Both the position numbers and the translations under genes were made by a program. From NCBI GenBank assembly GCA_938008575.1, contig CALLKB010000040.1, forward strand, positions 1 to 26,446: a stretch of 26,446 bases of DNA. The letters are read 5' to 3'. The notes below the pieces were generated by a model. The model searched no databases. It had not been told where the DNA came from and worked only from the letters and a program-made list of their open reading frames with translations. Positions 15,882 to 23,607 of this stretch are shown here, in pieces (position 1 is the first letter of the stretch; every line of letters starts with the position of its first letter). The DNA is from an uncultured Cytophagaceae bacterium. GTDB lineage: Bacteria; Bacteroidota; Bacteroidia; Cytophagales; Spirosomataceae.

Positions 15882-15945
15882 CTCGACACCAAAAAAATCG
15901 ACTTAAATAAAATTGAACAATACCAAGATTAGTCCAATAACCATC

Positions 15946-16707
15946 ATGAAGAAATCACTATTAACCTTGGTCGGAGCAGGTCCAGGAGACCCTGAATTAA
16001 TCACATTAAAAGCTATTCGCGCAATCGGTGCAGCGGATGTAATCTTACATGACGCACTGGCAAATGTCGAATTACTAGAATATGCTAAAGCTGATTGTAT
16101 TATTGAATTTGTTGGAAAACGATTTGGTTGCCACTACCTATCTCAAGCCGAAATCAATGATCGCATTGTTGAGTTAAGTAAGCAAAATAAAAACATAGTT
16201 CGACTTAAAGGAGGGGACCCCTTCGTTTTTGGTCGAGCGCAAGAAGAAATTGAAGCTGCCGAGTCCGCGGGGATGGAAGTCCGAATTGTACCTGGCATCT
16301 CAAGTGCACTAGCTGTAGCTGCATCAAATCGAATACCATTGACATGCCGCGGAATAAATGAAAGCTTTTGGGTGACAACTGGAACTACTGCCAATGGTGA
16401 CATATCGACAGATATTCAATGGGCTGCACGTTCCACAGCAACCGTTGTTATATTAATGGCGATGAGTAAACTTGAAGGAATCATGGATATCTTTCGGTCT
16501 TGTGGAAAGCAAGATACCCCCGTGGCCATTATTCAAAATGGTACGAGGCCGAATGAAAAAATGGTCATTGGAACTGTGAAAGATATTCTTTTTCGCAGTG
16601 AAGCTGAAGGCTTAAGCAATCCTGCCATCATACTCATAGGCGATGTCGTATCCTTGTATCCAGAAAAATTAAGCCGCATAGTCCAACAAGAAATAGCCTC
16701 AATTTAA
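15946..16707 (+). CDS. cobA: Uroporphyrinogen-III C-methyltransferase
   Basis: The 253-residue protein methylates uroporphyrinogen III twice with SAM to precorrin-2, the precursor of the siroheme used by NirB. Family signatures are VGAGPGDPELITLKA near the start, VGKRFGCH, RLKGGDPFVFGRAQEE, VPGISSALA and ALIL-type strands near the end. The conserved PLTHRG motif reads PLTCRG here. The ATG at 15946 is chosen; a TTG 11 codons upstream leaves a non-family extension. It lacks the CysG dehydrogenase/ferrochelatase domain, so that step must be done elsewhere. It is divergent from the nir operon. Confidence 0.92.
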   Translation: MKKSLLTLVGAGPGDPELITLKAIRAIGAADVILHDALANVELLEYAKADCIIEFVGKRFGCHYLSQAEINDRIVELSKQNKNIVRLKGGDPFVFGRAQEEIEAAESAGMEVRIVPGISSALAVAASNRIPLTCRGINESFWVTTGTTANGDISTDIQWAARSTATVVILMAMSKLEGIMDIFRSCGKQDTPVAIIQNGTRPNEKMVIGTVKDILFRSEAEGLSNPAIILIGDVVSLYPEKLSRIVQQEIASI

Positions 16708-16710
16708 GCC

Positions 16711-17262
16711 ATGGAGATTAACCAAAAAAGTGCCCTAGATTCAGAGACAGAATACACGGAATTAATGATTCCAAGTTATGCTAATTTTGGCGGCAAAATT
16801 CATGGTGGAATCTTGCTTTCATTAATGGATAAAGTCGCGTTTATTTGTGCGTCTAAACATAGCGGACAATATTGCGTTACCGTAGCAGTCGAAGGTGTTG
16901 AATTCAAACAAGCTGTCGAAGTGGGTGAGCTCGTAACAATTAAAGCGTCCGTTATTTTTGTGGGCAAAACAACGATGATTGTAGGCATGAGGGTGGAATC
17001 ATTTAAACCAACTGAAGGCATTATTCGTCACACAAATTCATGCTACTTTACAATGGCAGCCAAAGATTCAGAAGGAAACCTAGCTGTTGTTCCAGGTTTG
17101 ATTTTGAAAACAGATGAGCAGTTACGACGCTATTGCAAAGGTAAAATTATTCGCAAATTGTCATTGGAAAAACGAGAACTACTGAAAAGCGCAGTCAAAG
17201 ATCAACTTATTCAGGATTTACGCCAAGAATGCCAAGAAGTGGATAAGTGCTTCATAGCCTAG
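16711..17262 (+). CDS. Acyl-CoA thioesterase, hotdog fold
   Basis: The 183-residue protein has the hotdog signature NFGGKIHGGILLSLMDKVAFICASKHSG, including the HGG turn before the long helix and the Asp (LMDK) expected of the YciA/BACH acyl-CoA hydrolase type. The strands AVEGVEFKQAVEVGELVTIKASV and MIVGMRVESF follow in family order. A charged C-terminal tail (residues about 130-183) resembles a helical extension. It would hydrolyse acyl-CoA thioesters in the cytoplasm. It starts 3 bases after the cobA stop and so is co-transcribed with a siroheme gene, although no link to nitrate metabolism is evident. Confidence 0.85.
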   Translation: MEINQKSALDSETEYTELMIPSYANFGGKIHGGILLSLMDKVAFICASKHSGQYCVTVAVEGVEFKQAVEVGELVTIKASVIFVGKTTMIVGMRVESFKPTEGIIRHTNSCYFTMAAKDSEGNLAVVPGLILKTDEQLRRYCKGKIIRKLSLEKRELLKSAVKDQLIQDLRQECQEVDKCFIA

Positions 17263-17290
17263 GTAAAATATCAAATACCTAAAGACTAGT

Positions 17291-17354
17291 TTTCTCCGAA
17301 ATCCACTAACTTCGCGATACGCTGACGGGGTCGGTGACCACCGGCAGCGTATAA
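17291..17354 (+). repeat. 64-bp direct repeat, right copy (leader of DUF1593 gene)
   Basis: This copy is identical to 3583-3646 except at 17304-17305. Its hairpin spans 17317-17352. It ends 7 bases before the ATG at 17362. Like the left copy it forms the whole leader of the following gene and carries TAACTTCG, close to a -7 element. Two unrelated genes having the same leader suggests the repeat itself supplies expression signals, or that it marks a recombination junction. Confidence 0.9.
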
Positions 17355-17361
17355 CCTAACT

Positions 17362-18852
17362 ATGAAAAAACTGATTTTCGGAGCGATGCTCCTCTGCCTA
17401 TCGTTAACTGGGTTTGCGAAAGGTAATCTCCCACGAACCATCGTAACAACCGACGGCGAAATTGACGACGTGGATACATTTATTCGCATGTTGATGTATT
17501 CCAACGAATACCAAGTCGAAGGACTCATCTATTCCAGTTCGATGTGGCATTACAAAGGCGATGGGAAGGGGACCAAATTCACCTCGGAAATGGAGATGAC
17601 CCGGAAAATGTATGGCGCTAAAACGGATTTGCGCTGGCCGGGCGTTCAGTGGATTCAAGACCTTCTGAAAGCTTATGTACAGGTTCATCCCAATCTAATC
17701 TTGCACGACAAAAACTACCCATCGCCCGCTTACCTCAACAGCATAGTTAAAGTAGGAAATATTGATTTCGAAGGCGAAATGGAACAAATCACGGAGGGTT
17801 CCGAATGGATAAAAGCTAAGTTATTGGACAAGAATCCCGAACCGATTTATTTGCAAGCATGGGGAGGGACGAACACCATTGCGCGCGCTTTAAAATCGAT
17901 TGAAGAACAATATGGTGCCGACAAAAATTGGCCTGCCATCAAAGCAAAAATTTCGAAAAAGGCCATCATTTATACAGTGATGGATCAGGACGCAACCTAT
18001 AAGAAGTACATTGGAGGTCATTGGCCTGAAATTCGGGTTTTCTACAATGCCCATCAGTTTGCGAGTTTCGCCTACCCGTGGAAACGCATCATGCCAAAAG
18101 CAACACAGCCCTATTTCGAAGGTGCTTACATGGCAAATAAGATTATTTTGGACCACGGACCTCTTTTAAAAATGTATTATTCCTACGGGGATGGCCAAAA
18201 ACAGGCGGGCGATGATGAACACATACACGGGGACATCACCAAAATAAAAAATGCGCAATGGGGTGATTTTAATCAATACGATTTTATTTCCGAGGGAGAT
18301 TCCCCGGCCTTTTTGCACCTCGTCGACGTAGGCTTAAACAACTTGAACAACCCATCGTTTGGCGGATGGGGCGGTCGATTTGTGCAAGCGAAAGACAATC
18401 CATTCCGATTCGAAGACAATGAACAAGCCGCTGATTTCAATCCGGAAACAGGAAAAATGGACATCAATTATTCGCAAACACGCTGGCTAGTTGCGGCCCA
18501 GGAGGATTTCGCGGCACGTGCCGACTGGTGTGTAAAATCCTATGCGGATGCAAATCACGCTCCTCAAATTACGGTAAAAGAAGGCATGAATTTGACGGCT
18601 AAGGCAGGCCAAGAACTCTTATTAACGATAGAAACACGTGACCCAGACCGGAATGGCATTCAATTGAAAGCTTGGGCCTATCCAGAAACGGGATCCGGAA
18701 AAGCAGGGGTTAATATTGGGGGAAAGCAAGCCATCGTTTCCATCCCAGATTCAGCGAAAAAAGGGGACACTTTTCACGTCGTAATTGAAGGAACAGACAA
18801 TGGAATTCCGGCCTTAACTCGCTATCGTCGGGTAGTGATTAGCATCCGCTAA
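17362..18852 (+). CDS. DUF1593 secreted nucleoside-hydrolase-like protein
   Basis: The 496-residue protein has a signal peptide (MKKLIFGAMLLCLSLTGFA). Residues 20-390 match DUF1593 (PF07632), a fold related to nucleoside hydrolases. The Asp cluster TTDGEIDDVDTF resembles the calcium-binding aspartates of those enzymes. Later motifs are YLQAWGGTNTIARAL, DQDATYKKYIGGHWPEI and GDSPAFLHLVDVGLNN. The C-terminal 90 residues (APQITVKEGMNLTAKAGQEL onward) form a beta-sandwich like the Sde182-type C-terminal domain. Homologues occur in polysaccharide-degrading bacteria; a glycoside or nucleoside substrate is likely but unproven. Its 3' end overlaps the convergent asparaginase gene by 4 bases. Confidence 0.85.
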   Translation: MKKLIFGAMLLCLSLTGFAKGNLPRTIVTTDGEIDDVDTFIRMLMYSNEYQVEGLIYSSSMWHYKGDGKGTKFTSEMEMTRKMYGAKTDLRWPGVQWIQDLLKAYVQVHPNLILHDKNYPSPAYLNSIVKVGNIDFEGEMEQITEGSEWIKAKLLDKNPEPIYLQAWGGTNTIARALKSIEEQYGADKNWPAIKAKISKKAIIYTVMDQDATYKKYIGGHWPEIRVFYNAHQFASFAYPWKRIMPKATQPYFEGAYMANKIILDHGPLLKMYYSYGDGQKQAGDDEHIHGDITKIKNAQWGDFNQYDFISEGDSPAFLHLVDVGLNNLNNPSFGGWGGRFVQAKDNPFRFEDNEQAADFNPETGKMDINYSQTRWLVAAQEDFAARADWCVKSYADANHAPQITVKEGMNLTAKAGQELLLTIETRDPDRNGIQLKAWAYPETGSGKAGVNIGGKQAIVSIPDSAKKGDTFHVVIEGTDNGIPALTRYRRVVISIR

Positions 18853-19331
18853 ATAGCTTCAAATTCGCCGCGTTCGAGGTTTTTACGAACTTCTCCGGCC
18901 TTAAAATATTTGCCATTCATGGAAATGTACACTCCTGGGGAGAGCACTTGCACAAAAGCGAGGGCACTCCCTAGGTTGAACATTCCATCAGAAGAACCAA
19001 ATTTATAGGGAATCATCGCACCCGTTAACACGATGGTTTTATCGGAAATTTTTCCTGCCAAATATTCAGCCGTTTGGGTCATCGTATCTGTTCCATGAGT
19101 AATTAAGATTCGATCAGCATCAGTTGAAAGGCAGGAATCGCAAATTTGAATTCGGTCAGTATCCGAAAATTCGAGGCTATCTTTCATAAAGAGCGTATCC
19201 GTTTTGACATCGAGTCGGTTCCGACCTTTGGTCAACATTTCCTGCAAATGCGTCTCCTTGAAATACAAGGAACCATTTAGTTCATTGTATTCCTTATCAA
19301 ATGTTCCTCCGGTAACATAAATCTGAATCAT
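18849..19331 (-). CDS. Single-domain asparaginase-like protein
   Basis: The 160-residue protein is the N-terminal catalytic domain of the asparaginase family alone; normal enzymes are 320-350 residues. The key residues are present: Thr10 in VTGGTFD, Thr81-Asp82 in THGTDTM and Lys98 in SDKTIVL, followed by TGAMIPYKFGSSDGMFNLG. The expected second domain is absent. The ORF ends cleanly at NLERGEFEAI, and short members of this kind are known in other bacteria, so it is probably not a broken gene. Without the second domain, which completes the active site in tetrameric enzymes, the substrate is uncertain. It is divergent from the GNAT gene with a 34-base gap. Confidence 0.8.
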   Translation of the reverse strand: MIQIYVTGGTFDKEYNELNGSLYFKETHLQEMLTKGRNRLDVKTDTLFMKDSLEFSDTDRIQICDSCLSTDADRILITHGTDTMTQTAEYLAGKISDKTIVLTGAMIPYKFGSSDGMFNLGSALAFVQVLSPGVYISMNGKYFKAGEVRKNLERGEFEAI

Positions 19332-19365
19332 ATTTTTTAATTTGTCGATGAATGATTAAAACTAC

Positions 19366-19926
19366 ATGGTCCAAATACAATTAGCAAAAACAAGCGAAGA
19401 ATTAATTGGTGTATTGGCACTTCAACAAGCCAATCTACGGAAAAACATCAGTGATGAAGAGGCGACGACACAAGGATTTTTAATGGCAGAATACGACCTG
19501 GATTACCTCACATTTTTGCAAGAAAGTAGCCCTGGCATCATTGCCAAAGATGGAGATAAGGTTGTAGGCTACAGTTTAGTCGCATTACCCGAAACGGCAC
19601 GCCAACATCCTTTGTTGGCCGATTTAGTTGCCAACATTGAACGATGCATATACGACGGCAAGCCAGTTACTAATTACGCGATTGTCGCACAATTATGTGT
19701 TTCAAAGGATTATCGTGGCCAAGATTTAGTCCAAAAACTCTATGGGGGATTTCAAGAGCACTATTCCTCACGTTTTGACTTTTGTGTAACCGATGTCGCA
19801 CAGGCAAATGGCCGCTCACTCAAGGCGCATCAAAAACGCGGATTTCAAGTCATCGACACCCTCTCGTACGGCGGAATCGGCTGGGACATCGTTTTATGGG
19901 ATTGGAACAAAAAATCAGCTTCTTGA
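19366..19926 (+). CDS. GNAT family N-acetyltransferase
   Basis: The 186-residue protein shows the GNAT fold. An N-terminal helix pair is followed by IIAKDGDKVVGYSLVAL (strands 2-3) and the acetyl-CoA motif AQLCVSKDYRGQDLVQKLYGGF. The C-terminal part has FCVTDVAQANGRSLKAHQKRGFQVIDTL. It would transfer an acetyl group from acetyl-CoA to an amine. The substrate is unknown. It is a single gene, divergent from asparaginase and convergent with the TonB receptor gene across a strong hairpin. Confidence 0.82.
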   Translation: MVQIQLAKTSEELIGVLALQQANLRKNISDEEATTQGFLMAEYDLDYLTFLQESSPGIIAKDGDKVVGYSLVALPETARQHPLLADLVANIERCIYDGKPVTNYAIVAQLCVSKDYRGQDLVQKLYGGFQEHYSSRFDFCVTDVAQANGRSLKAHQKRGFQVIDTLSYGGIGWDIVLWDWNKKSAS

Positions 19927-20001
19927 TAGGTCAATCCGTGCCAGAATAGGCGCTGGACTGATTTTATCAAAAAACTGATTGAAAAAATGCGTAAATCGGT
20001 A

Positions 20002-20034
20002 GACGCTGCCGGGGTTTCTAACCCCGGCAGCGTC
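20002..20034. repeat. GC-rich hairpin repeat family B, perfect copy (15-bp stem)
   Basis: GACGCTGCCGGGGTT (20002-20016) pairs with its reverse complement at 20020-20034 around a 3-base loop. GGT/ACC flanks add three pairs after a one-base bulge. The core recurs at 25935-25967 and, in imperfect form, inside both 64-bp repeats. Here it lies between convergent genes and could stop transcription from both sides. A run of eight A bases (20038-20045) gives a T run on the minus strand just before the hairpin, not after it, so it is not a textbook terminator. Confidence 0.8.
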
Positions 20035-20049
20035 ACCAAAAAAAATGAT

Positions 20050-22608
20050 TTAAAGTGCGTGGCGCAAAGTGAGGCCATACGTTCTTGGATCGCCCAAAAC
20101 AGCGGCATATTGCCCAACACCCCCTGCTCCAAGTAATAGTTGCTCAAAATAGTTTTGATTCAAGACATTTCGTCCCCACACCGAGATGCTAACTCCCTTC
20201 ACAGATCGGAAGCCAATGCGCGCATTGAAAAGCGAATATCCCTCAATGTTCAAGTATTTCGATGGTGATGGGCTCGACGAAAATCCGGAACGGAAATAAT
20301 CATCTACGGCAATATAAAACTCCCCTGTTTGGCCTAGAACTTTCGCGACAGAAGTAAATTCTGCTCCAAATGAGCCTGCCCATTTGGATACGCCTGGCAA
20401 ATCTCCTCCAGAAATATCTTTAAATGAGGCACCACCCGTTTCTTCCAAAGGTACCGGTGCATTTTTGAACGACGTATATATCGCGTCCGTATAGGCTAAA
20501 TTTCCATAAAACGAGAAATGTTTCGTCAAACTCCATGTTCCATCTGCCTCAATACCACGCACCCGAACACCCTCCGCATTCGCTAAATATCCACGATTTA
20601 CCCCCAAATCCGCCGTCTGCACATTTGTTTGGTAGTCGGCAATTTCTGTCTGATACGCCGTGATATTAAAAGTTGTATTAATCGTAGGACGTGATTTCAA
20701 CCCAATTTCCACATGTTTGGTCGCCTCTGGTTTAACCGTCGCGAGCTCCAACATCGGTTTCCCGCCCGAAGATGGCAAACCACCTAAATTAATCCCTACC
20801 GGCTTATAGCCCGTAGAAAACGTTGCGAACGAATTGAAATTCTTCGATGCCTTATAAGCCAATGTCACTTGTCCCGAAAAATTACGGTCATTCACATCCG
20901 CCGTAAAGGCCTGATTTGTATAAATCAAATTCTTCAAGGCTAACAATGCCGGATCTGTCGTTTGAAGACCGCCATATGTCGTCCGACTGAATTCAATGTC
21001 TTTGGAATCATAATTGTAACGAATTCCGGGCATCAAGCTCAAGCGATTTGTTAAGGCAATGTCCAGCTGCCCAAAAACAGCGGCAGATAATGTATTTAAG
21101 TTTTGACGCGTTTTGATACCATAACCTTCGAATAATCCCGGCGTTTTCCATAAAGTACTAGTTGTACTTTGCGAGAACCTCCAAGTTGCAGAACCAGACT
21201 CCTCGGTTTGATCAGGAGAAGATTTCAAATTTTGGCCAAATACAAAAACACCAAATACCGCACTCAATTTAGATGAGAATGTTCCAGCCCAACGAATTTC
21301 CTGAGACCATTGCTGGTGTTTAGAAGGCGCCTGCGATAATTTCAAGGCCTGTAAACCCGTGAAATCACGGTCACTCGATGGATCCCAATTCCAATATCGC
21401 CATGCAGAAGTCGCTGTCAACGTGCCAGGTCCCAACTGAATATCCGCATTTAAAGAAAGACCACCCAAGTCCTGATTCGAACGCCATTGGGTATCCGTAT
21501 CGATCAAACGATCGAATGGATTACGACTTGGCAGCGTATAATTCAAGTCCTTGATGATGTTCTCAAATTGTCGGTATGATGCGCGTAAAGTTGGCACCAC
21601 TCCCGCAAAAACCTGAGCATATCCATTCGGTCTTTGTTCCGTAAAATCCCCAATCAAGGTAAATTTCACATGCTCCGAAGGAACGTATAACAATTGCCCG
21701 CGAACACCTAAATTATTCAAGTCATTCACTTTTTGTTGGGAAACAACATTGTACAATAAACCATCCCGCTGCGTACCAGAGAAGGAAATTCGCGCCGCTA
21801 ATGTTTTGGCAATTGGCCCCGTAATACTCGCTTTCGCCTGAATGAAGCCATAATTACCATAACTCATTTCGAAATTTGCCCCAGGCGTAAAACTTGCTTT
21901 TTTTGTCGTTACATTAAAGTTACCCGCTGTAGTATTTTTACCAAAAAGCGTTCCTTGTGGCCCACGCAATACTTCAACTTGTTCGATATCCACAAAATCC
22001 ATCGTCGTAGCAGCTGGTCTGGCATAATAAACCCCATCCACATAGAATCCTACGCCTGGGTCAATACCGTCATTCGTTAAACCAAATGTTGTCCCCAAAC
22101 CGCGAATACTTAAAGATGTATTACGTGGATTCGAAGAATATAATTGGACCGAAGGAATGAATTCCTTTAAACGGTTTACGTTAAAAGAACCCGTCTCCGC
22201 AACTTTAGAACCACCTATCACTGTAATGGGGATGGGAACATCTTGTACGGTTTCTTTTCGGCGGCGAGATGTTACGACGATTTCCTCTAATTCTTTCGCC
22301 TCTTCATTTAAGTAAATCGTCACCGGCGTTCCTTCCGCGATGTAATCTTGTTTTTGATAACCTACAAAGCTTACGACCAAGGTATAAGGAAACTTTTGGC
22401 CAGTCTGAAAATAGAAATGCCCTTCCACATCCGTAATAACTCCGTGCGTTGTACCCTTGATGTACAAAGAAACACCCGGGATCGGCTCCTTGGTTTTTGC
22501 ATCCAAGACTTGACCACTTAAGGTAGAATTGATTGTCGATTTAATTTGTTGGCCAAAAGCCGTGCCCGAATTAGCGAAAATCAAGAGAATGGTAATAAAC
22601 TTATTCAT
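20050..22608 (-). CDS. TonB-dependent receptor with carboxypeptidase-like N-terminal domain
   Basis: The 852-residue outer-membrane protein has a signal peptide (1-20), then a carboxypeptidase-like beta domain (about 30-100: LSGQVLDAKTKEPIPGVSLY, GVITDVEGHFYF, VSFVGYQ). A TonB-box-like segment (LEEIVVTSRRR, about 107-117) and a plug (QVEVLRGPQGTLFGKNTTAG) follow, then a long barrel. No SusD-like partner follows or precedes, and the plug/barrel style (SIRGLGT, RGIEADGTW) is closer to siderophore/heme-type receptors than SusC. It imports an unknown ligand using TonB energy. It is transcribed alone from its own promoter with an operator-like palindrome. Confidence 0.88.
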   Translation of the reverse strand: MNKFITILLIFANSGTAFGQQIKSTINSTLSGQVLDAKTKEPIPGVSLYIKGTTHGVITDVEGHFYFQTGQKFPYTLVVSFVGYQKQDYIAEGTPVTIYLNEEAKELEEIVVTSRRRKETVQDVPIPITVIGGSKVAETGSFNVNRLKEFIPSVQLYSSNPRNTSLSIRGLGTTFGLTNDGIDPGVGFYVDGVYYARPAATTMDFVDIEQVEVLRGPQGTLFGKNTTAGNFNVTTKKASFTPGANFEMSYGNYGFIQAKASITGPIAKTLAARISFSGTQRDGLLYNVVSQQKVNDLNNLGVRGQLLYVPSEHVKFTLIGDFTEQRPNGYAQVFAGVVPTLRASYRQFENIIKDLNYTLPSRNPFDRLIDTDTQWRSNQDLGGLSLNADIQLGPGTLTATSAWRYWNWDPSSDRDFTGLQALKLSQAPSKHQQWSQEIRWAGTFSSKLSAVFGVFVFGQNLKSSPDQTEESGSATWRFSQSTTSTLWKTPGLFEGYGIKTRQNLNTLSAAVFGQLDIALTNRLSLMPGIRYNYDSKDIEFSRTTYGGLQTTDPALLALKNLIYTNQAFTADVNDRNFSGQVTLAYKASKNFNSFATFSTGYKPVGINLGGLPSSGGKPMLELATVKPEATKHVEIGLKSRPTINTTFNITAYQTEIADYQTNVQTADLGVNRGYLANAEGVRVRGIEADGTWSLTKHFSFYGNLAYTDAIYTSFKNAPVPLEETGGASFKDISGGDLPGVSKWAGSFGAEFTSVAKVLGQTGEFYIAVDDYFRSGFSSSPSPSKYLNIEGYSLFNARIGFRSVKGVSISVWGRNVLNQNYFEQLLLGAGGVGQYAAVLGDPRTYGLTLRHAL

Positions 22609-22668
22609 ATTTAGCGGATTATATTTTGAATTACACTATAAACTCTACCGATTTGATAGATTATAAGA

Positions 22669-22699
22669 CAAAAGTATGCCGCATATTATTTAAATGCAA
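22669..22699 (-). promoter_or_regulatory. Promoter of the TonB-dependent receptor
   Basis: On the minus strand 22676-22669 reads TACTTTTG, a full match to TAnnTTTG, and 22699-22697 reads TTG exactly 20 bases upstream. This is close to the Bacteroidota housekeeping promoter. Transcription would start near 22662, leaving a leader of about 50 bases before the ATG at 22608. Confidence 0.65.
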
Positions 22700-22709
22700 A
22701 TTCGCATTT
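22692..22709. promoter_or_regulatory. Near-palindromic operator candidate overlapping the -33 element
   Basis: AAATGCAAATTCGCATTT is palindromic at 16 of 18 positions, and the symmetry resumes beyond one mismatch (TT at 22689-22690, AA at 22711-22712). It covers the -33 TTG of the receptor promoter, the classic position for a repressor. The form AATGCAA-ATTCGCATT recalls metal-responsive Fur-family boxes, but the regulator is inference. Confidence 0.5.
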
Positions 22710-22858
22710 GAAAATATTTTTCAGCTATTGGGATTTACTGTCGAAAATAGGCCAAATTTTAACATATACGCAGATTAATAAATATCTATAAATATTATAG
22801 ACTTTATAGGAAATCAATTCATCTATGATAAAAATGCTATTAAATTTGAGCGTCTTTT

Positions 22859-23581
22859 TTACTTGAGACGGTGATATATCATCAAGCTAATGATGCTTCG
22901 GTCGTAATAATCCAAATTGGGACGCTGCTGAAAAGCATGTAAATAACCCATATCTACAGTCAAATTGGACCTTATGGGGATACTAATTCCAGCAAACATG
23001 CGATGTTGGTCCAATACATTTTCTGGATTTTCTTGAGCGGCATTGAGCAAAATCTCTGTATTTATTTTGCCTTGCACTTTTTTAAACAAGGGAAATAAAG
23101 CCTGAATACGATAGCGAAACCGGTAATTACTAAAATTTACGGCATCAATTAAATGTGTTTTAGCGGCATCCGTTCCTCGATTAAAGCGCATTTCAGCGCG
23201 AAATCGGTGATCTAAGCGAAAAATAGACGCGCGTTGTTTGTAAACTATATCAACATGCGGTCTATATTCTGGAATCGAAAGACGATTACTAGCGAAAGGA
23301 TCATTAGGCGTATTTAAAAAAAGCGCTGCTCCTGCTGAAATATCCCATTTTTCGCCGAATGTCCGATGTATATGGGACCGAAACGCACTTTGATGATGCA
23401 AGATTGGATCTAAAAAATGACGCTCGTGTGCTTCGCCCTGTAAATACCAATTTGTATTGATTGGATAGGTCAAAAAGTATCCGTACCAAACGATGTTTTG
23501 ATGCTCAATCTTAGATTGGCTTGAGGCTGAAAAAAATAAAAAAATAAAAAATAACAGGTAGCACTTTCTTAATAAATACAT
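22859..23581 (-). CDS. DUF2490 outer-membrane-type protein
   Basis: With the ATG at 23581 the protein is 240 residues, starting with a signal peptide (MYLLRKCYLLFFIFLFFSASS). The frame is open 38 codons further, but that part overlaps the upstream gene, and the signal peptide sets the start. The rest shows alternating amphipathic strands typical of DUF2490: VWYGYFLTYPINTNWYLQGE, HHQSAFRSHI, RLDHRFRAEMRF, RYRIQALFPL, and a final SIISLMIYHRLK. These are probably small outer-membrane barrels of unknown function. It follows the FGE-like gene by 26 bases and is likely the last gene of that operon. Confidence 0.75.
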   Translation of the reverse strand: MYLLRKCYLLFFIFLFFSASSQSKIEHQNIVWYGYFLTYPINTNWYLQGEAHERHFLDPILHHQSAFRSHIHRTFGEKWDISAGAALFLNTPNDPFASNRLSIPEYRPHVDIVYKQRASIFRLDHRFRAEMRFNRGTDAAKTHLIDAVNFSNYRFRYRIQALFPLFKKVQGKINTEILLNAAQENPENVLDQHRMFAGISIPIRSNLTVDMGYLHAFQQRPNLDYYDRSIISLMIYHRLK

Positions 23582-23607
23582 ACTACAAATGTATTCAATT
23601 ATCCTTT

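Larger units (their letters stand above)
15562..15945. other. AT-rich divergent control region between nirB and cobA
   Basis: These 384 bases are visibly very AT-rich. They hold two promoter candidates and a 14-bp perfect palindrome (15772-15785). Short open frames (15631-15843 minus, 15695-15910 plus) are composed mainly of Lys, Asn, Ile, Phe and Leu with no family resemblance, and are treated as chance. There is room for a small RNA or several regulator sites, but no conserved RNA fold was recognised. No regulator gene is encoded in the cassette, so a chromosomal regulator would have to act here. Confidence 0.6.
3583..17354. other. Putative nitrate-assimilation island bounded by 64-bp direct repeats
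   Basis: Nearly every gene between the repeats serves nitrate uptake, reduction or cofactor supply; the clear exception is the thioesterase gene. Genes outside have unrelated roles. Hand counts of G+C in single 60-base lines gave 20-22 inside (lines 8281, 5041, 13921, 4201) and 27-31 outside (lines 1021, 1981, 18061). One outside line (21001) gave 23 and one inside line at the left edge (3661) gave 25, so the contrast is suggestive only. No integrase or transposase is present, so movement would need homologous recombination between the repeats or external enzymes. The island reading is inference. Confidence 0.5.

Noticed and set aside
15631..15910. Two small opposite-strand open frames in the AT-rich nirB-cobA gap
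   Set aside because: Composition follows AT-rich codons (Lys, Asn, Ile, Phe), they overlap each other, and no family features are seen.
20002..20034. Hairpin as a standard intrinsic terminator
   Set aside because: The stem is strong, but no T run follows it on either strand, and the same core occurs upstream of genes; it is listed as a repeat instead.
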